Part shown: positions 5,107 through 6,141 of the stretch, in pieces
Layout of the letters: each line of letters starts with the position of its first letter
Position numbering within the stretch: position 1 is the first letter of the stretch
Assembly: GCA_019309815.1 (NCBI GenBank)
Contig: JAFDFO010000130.1
Span: 1 to 6,141, forward strand
DNA length: 6,141 nucleotides
Direction of reading: 5' to 3'
From: Deltaproteobacteria bacterium
GTDB taxonomy: Bacteria > Desulfobacterota > Desulfobacteria > Desulfobacterales > C00003060
Made by a program: the position numbers and the translations under genes
Notes under the pieces: model-generated
Databases searched by the model: none
What the model saw: the letters and a program-made list of their open reading frames with translations, nothing else
What the model was told of the DNA's origin: nothing

Positions 5107-6141
5107 ATGAAAACAATAAGAAAGCTGCTTTGGCTGCAATTCGTTTTATTTCTCATATTTATTCCTGTCACGTCAGCACACGCACAACTGCATTCGAATG
5201 ATCCAGGCGACCAGGAAAGCATCTTAGTCGGTCGCATATCGCATGTTGAGGGAGAGCTATTACGATATGTGCCCGAGGAAATAGAGTGGGTTGCCACGGT
5301 TGAGGACGCACCATTTTACACGGATGATCTCCTCCGTTCCGGTCAAGACGGAAGAGCTGAATTCATCCTCCCAAACAACACCTGGATGAGAGTAGGTGGT
5401 GACACACAGCTTCAGCTCAACGTGCTGAAAGACGACCTGACCGAGATTGATGTAGCGTTTGGACTGGTGCGATTCCACAACAAGGGTTCCTATGCGGTCA
5501 TTAAGGCCACAACACCCTTTGGCTATGTGATGGCACCAGGGGAAACCAGCTTTGACTTATATGTGGGCCCAGAATCCGTTGAAGTAATTCCCTTGAAAGG
5601 TACCCTGGATTTCTTTCACAACACCTCGGAGACAAGATTTCAATTGATTGCAGGCGAGGCAGCCATCCTTGCAGACAGTCATCAGGTGACTGCTGCACTG
5701 GGTGATGTGGACCCTGAGTGGGATAGCTGGAACCGGGACAGAGAGCATCTGTGGACAACGAGGAATCGCTTAGGTGAAAAATCAGCAACCTACCTCCCTC
5801 CAAGTCTGCATTACGAGGCGTACGCCCTGGAAGAGCACGGCAGATGGGAAAGGGTCTACTATAATGGTGCGTACTCGTATTTCTGGCGGCCGGTTTACGT
5901 TAGCGTGGGGTGGGCACCGTTCACCACGGGTAGATGGACGGTATGTTATGGAGAGAATGTCTGGATACCTTGTGAGCCATTCGGGTATGTCACTCACCAT
6001 TACGGAAGCTGGATATTCACAGGCGGGCTTTGGTATTGGGCGCCACCCGTGGCCCGCGTCAGCGTTCGGGTGGGACTGCCGCTCCTTGACATTGGATTCG
6101 CCTGGTATCCCGGAAGAGTAGCCTGGATATACTCGGGTGTG
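5107..6141 (+). CDS. FecR-domain / DUF6600 exported protein, 5' part only
   Basis: The frame starts at ATG 5107, with GGAGGT 9 nt upstream, and is still open at the right edge after 345 codons. Residues 1-26 are a Sec signal peptide (MKTIRKLLWL, then a hydrophobic core, cut likely after SAHA). Residues about 40-190 fit a FecR-like beta domain: VGRISHVEGEL, DDLLRSGQDGRAEFILPNNT, VGGDTQLQLNVL, then ATTPFGYVMAPG and LIAGEAAILA. From about 230 the protein becomes very rich in Trp, Tyr and His, with WRPVYVSVGWAPFTTGRW, EPFGYVTHHYGSW and GGLWYWAPP, the signature of DUF6600. Cys280 and Cys289 could form a disulfide. Such FecR/DUF6600 proteins are periplasmic or surface proteins with no proven function; they lack the anti-sigma N-terminal part of true FecR. 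It is divergent from the cytochrome gene. Confidence 0.92.
   Translation, partial: MKTIRKLLWLQFVLFLIFIPVTSAHAQLHSNDPGDQESILVGRISHVEGELLRYVPEEIEWVATVEDAPFYTDDLLRSGQDGRAEFILPNNTWMRVGGDTQLQLNVLKDDLTEIDVAFGLVRFHNKGSYAVIKATTPFGYVMAPGETSFDLYVGPESVEVIPLKGTLDFFHNTSETRFQLIAGEAAILADSHQVTAALGDVDPEWDSWNRDREHLWTTRNRLGEKSATYLPPSLHYEAYALEEHGRWERVYYNGAYSYFWRPVYVSVGWAPFTTGRWTVCYGENVWIPCEPFGYVTHHYGSWIFTGGLWYWAPPVARVSVRVGLPLLDIGFAWYPGRVAWIYSGV

Overview
The window reads as part of the chromosome of an anaerobic, respiring Gram-negative bacterium with an unusually rich set of exported proteins. Desulfobacterota or Desulfuromonadales-like (old Deltaproteobacteria), or possibly Nitrospirota, is my best guess. The reasons are a large multiheme c-type cytochrome, a DUF1566 protein, a secreted protein built of AWGENVGWINF repeats, a FecR/DUF6600 protein, a near-perfect sigma-54 promoter and GAGCTTGTCGAA-type extragenic repeats. 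No rRNA, tRNA, CRISPR array or transposase is visible.

Layout, left to right. Bases 3-527 (+) hold the 3' end of a DUF1566 protein gene that starts outside the window. Bases 652-1152 (+) encode a 166-aa secreted protein with four 29/30-residue repeats and what looks like a cut-short CFI-box C-terminus. Bases 1205-1711 (-) encode a lipoprotein, convergent with the repeat gene across a 52-nt gap containing an imperfect hairpin. Bases 1712-2181 are noncoding and carry extragenic repeats and a strong inverted repeat. Bases 2182-4797 (-) encode an 871-residue multiheme cytochrome with 11 heme-attachment motifs. Its two heme-bearing halves are separated by about 200 residues made of four tandem modules that resemble carbohydrate-binding module family 5/12. 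Bases 4798-5106 are a divergent control region with the sigma-54 promoter for the cytochrome and a long leader. Bases 5107-6141 (+) hold the 5' part of a FecR/DUF6600 gene that runs off the right edge.

All five genes appear to encode exported or surface proteins. The centrepiece is the cytochrome: its architecture suggests a periplasmic or extracellular electron-transfer protein that could also hold on to a polysaccharide, for example biofilm matrix, chitin or cell wall. This functional reading is inference. The heme motifs, the repeat periodicity and the promoter match are directly visible. Start-codon choice for the cytochrome remains open, because its leader, a possible 29-codon upstream ORF and a 47-residue N-terminal extension all overlap.
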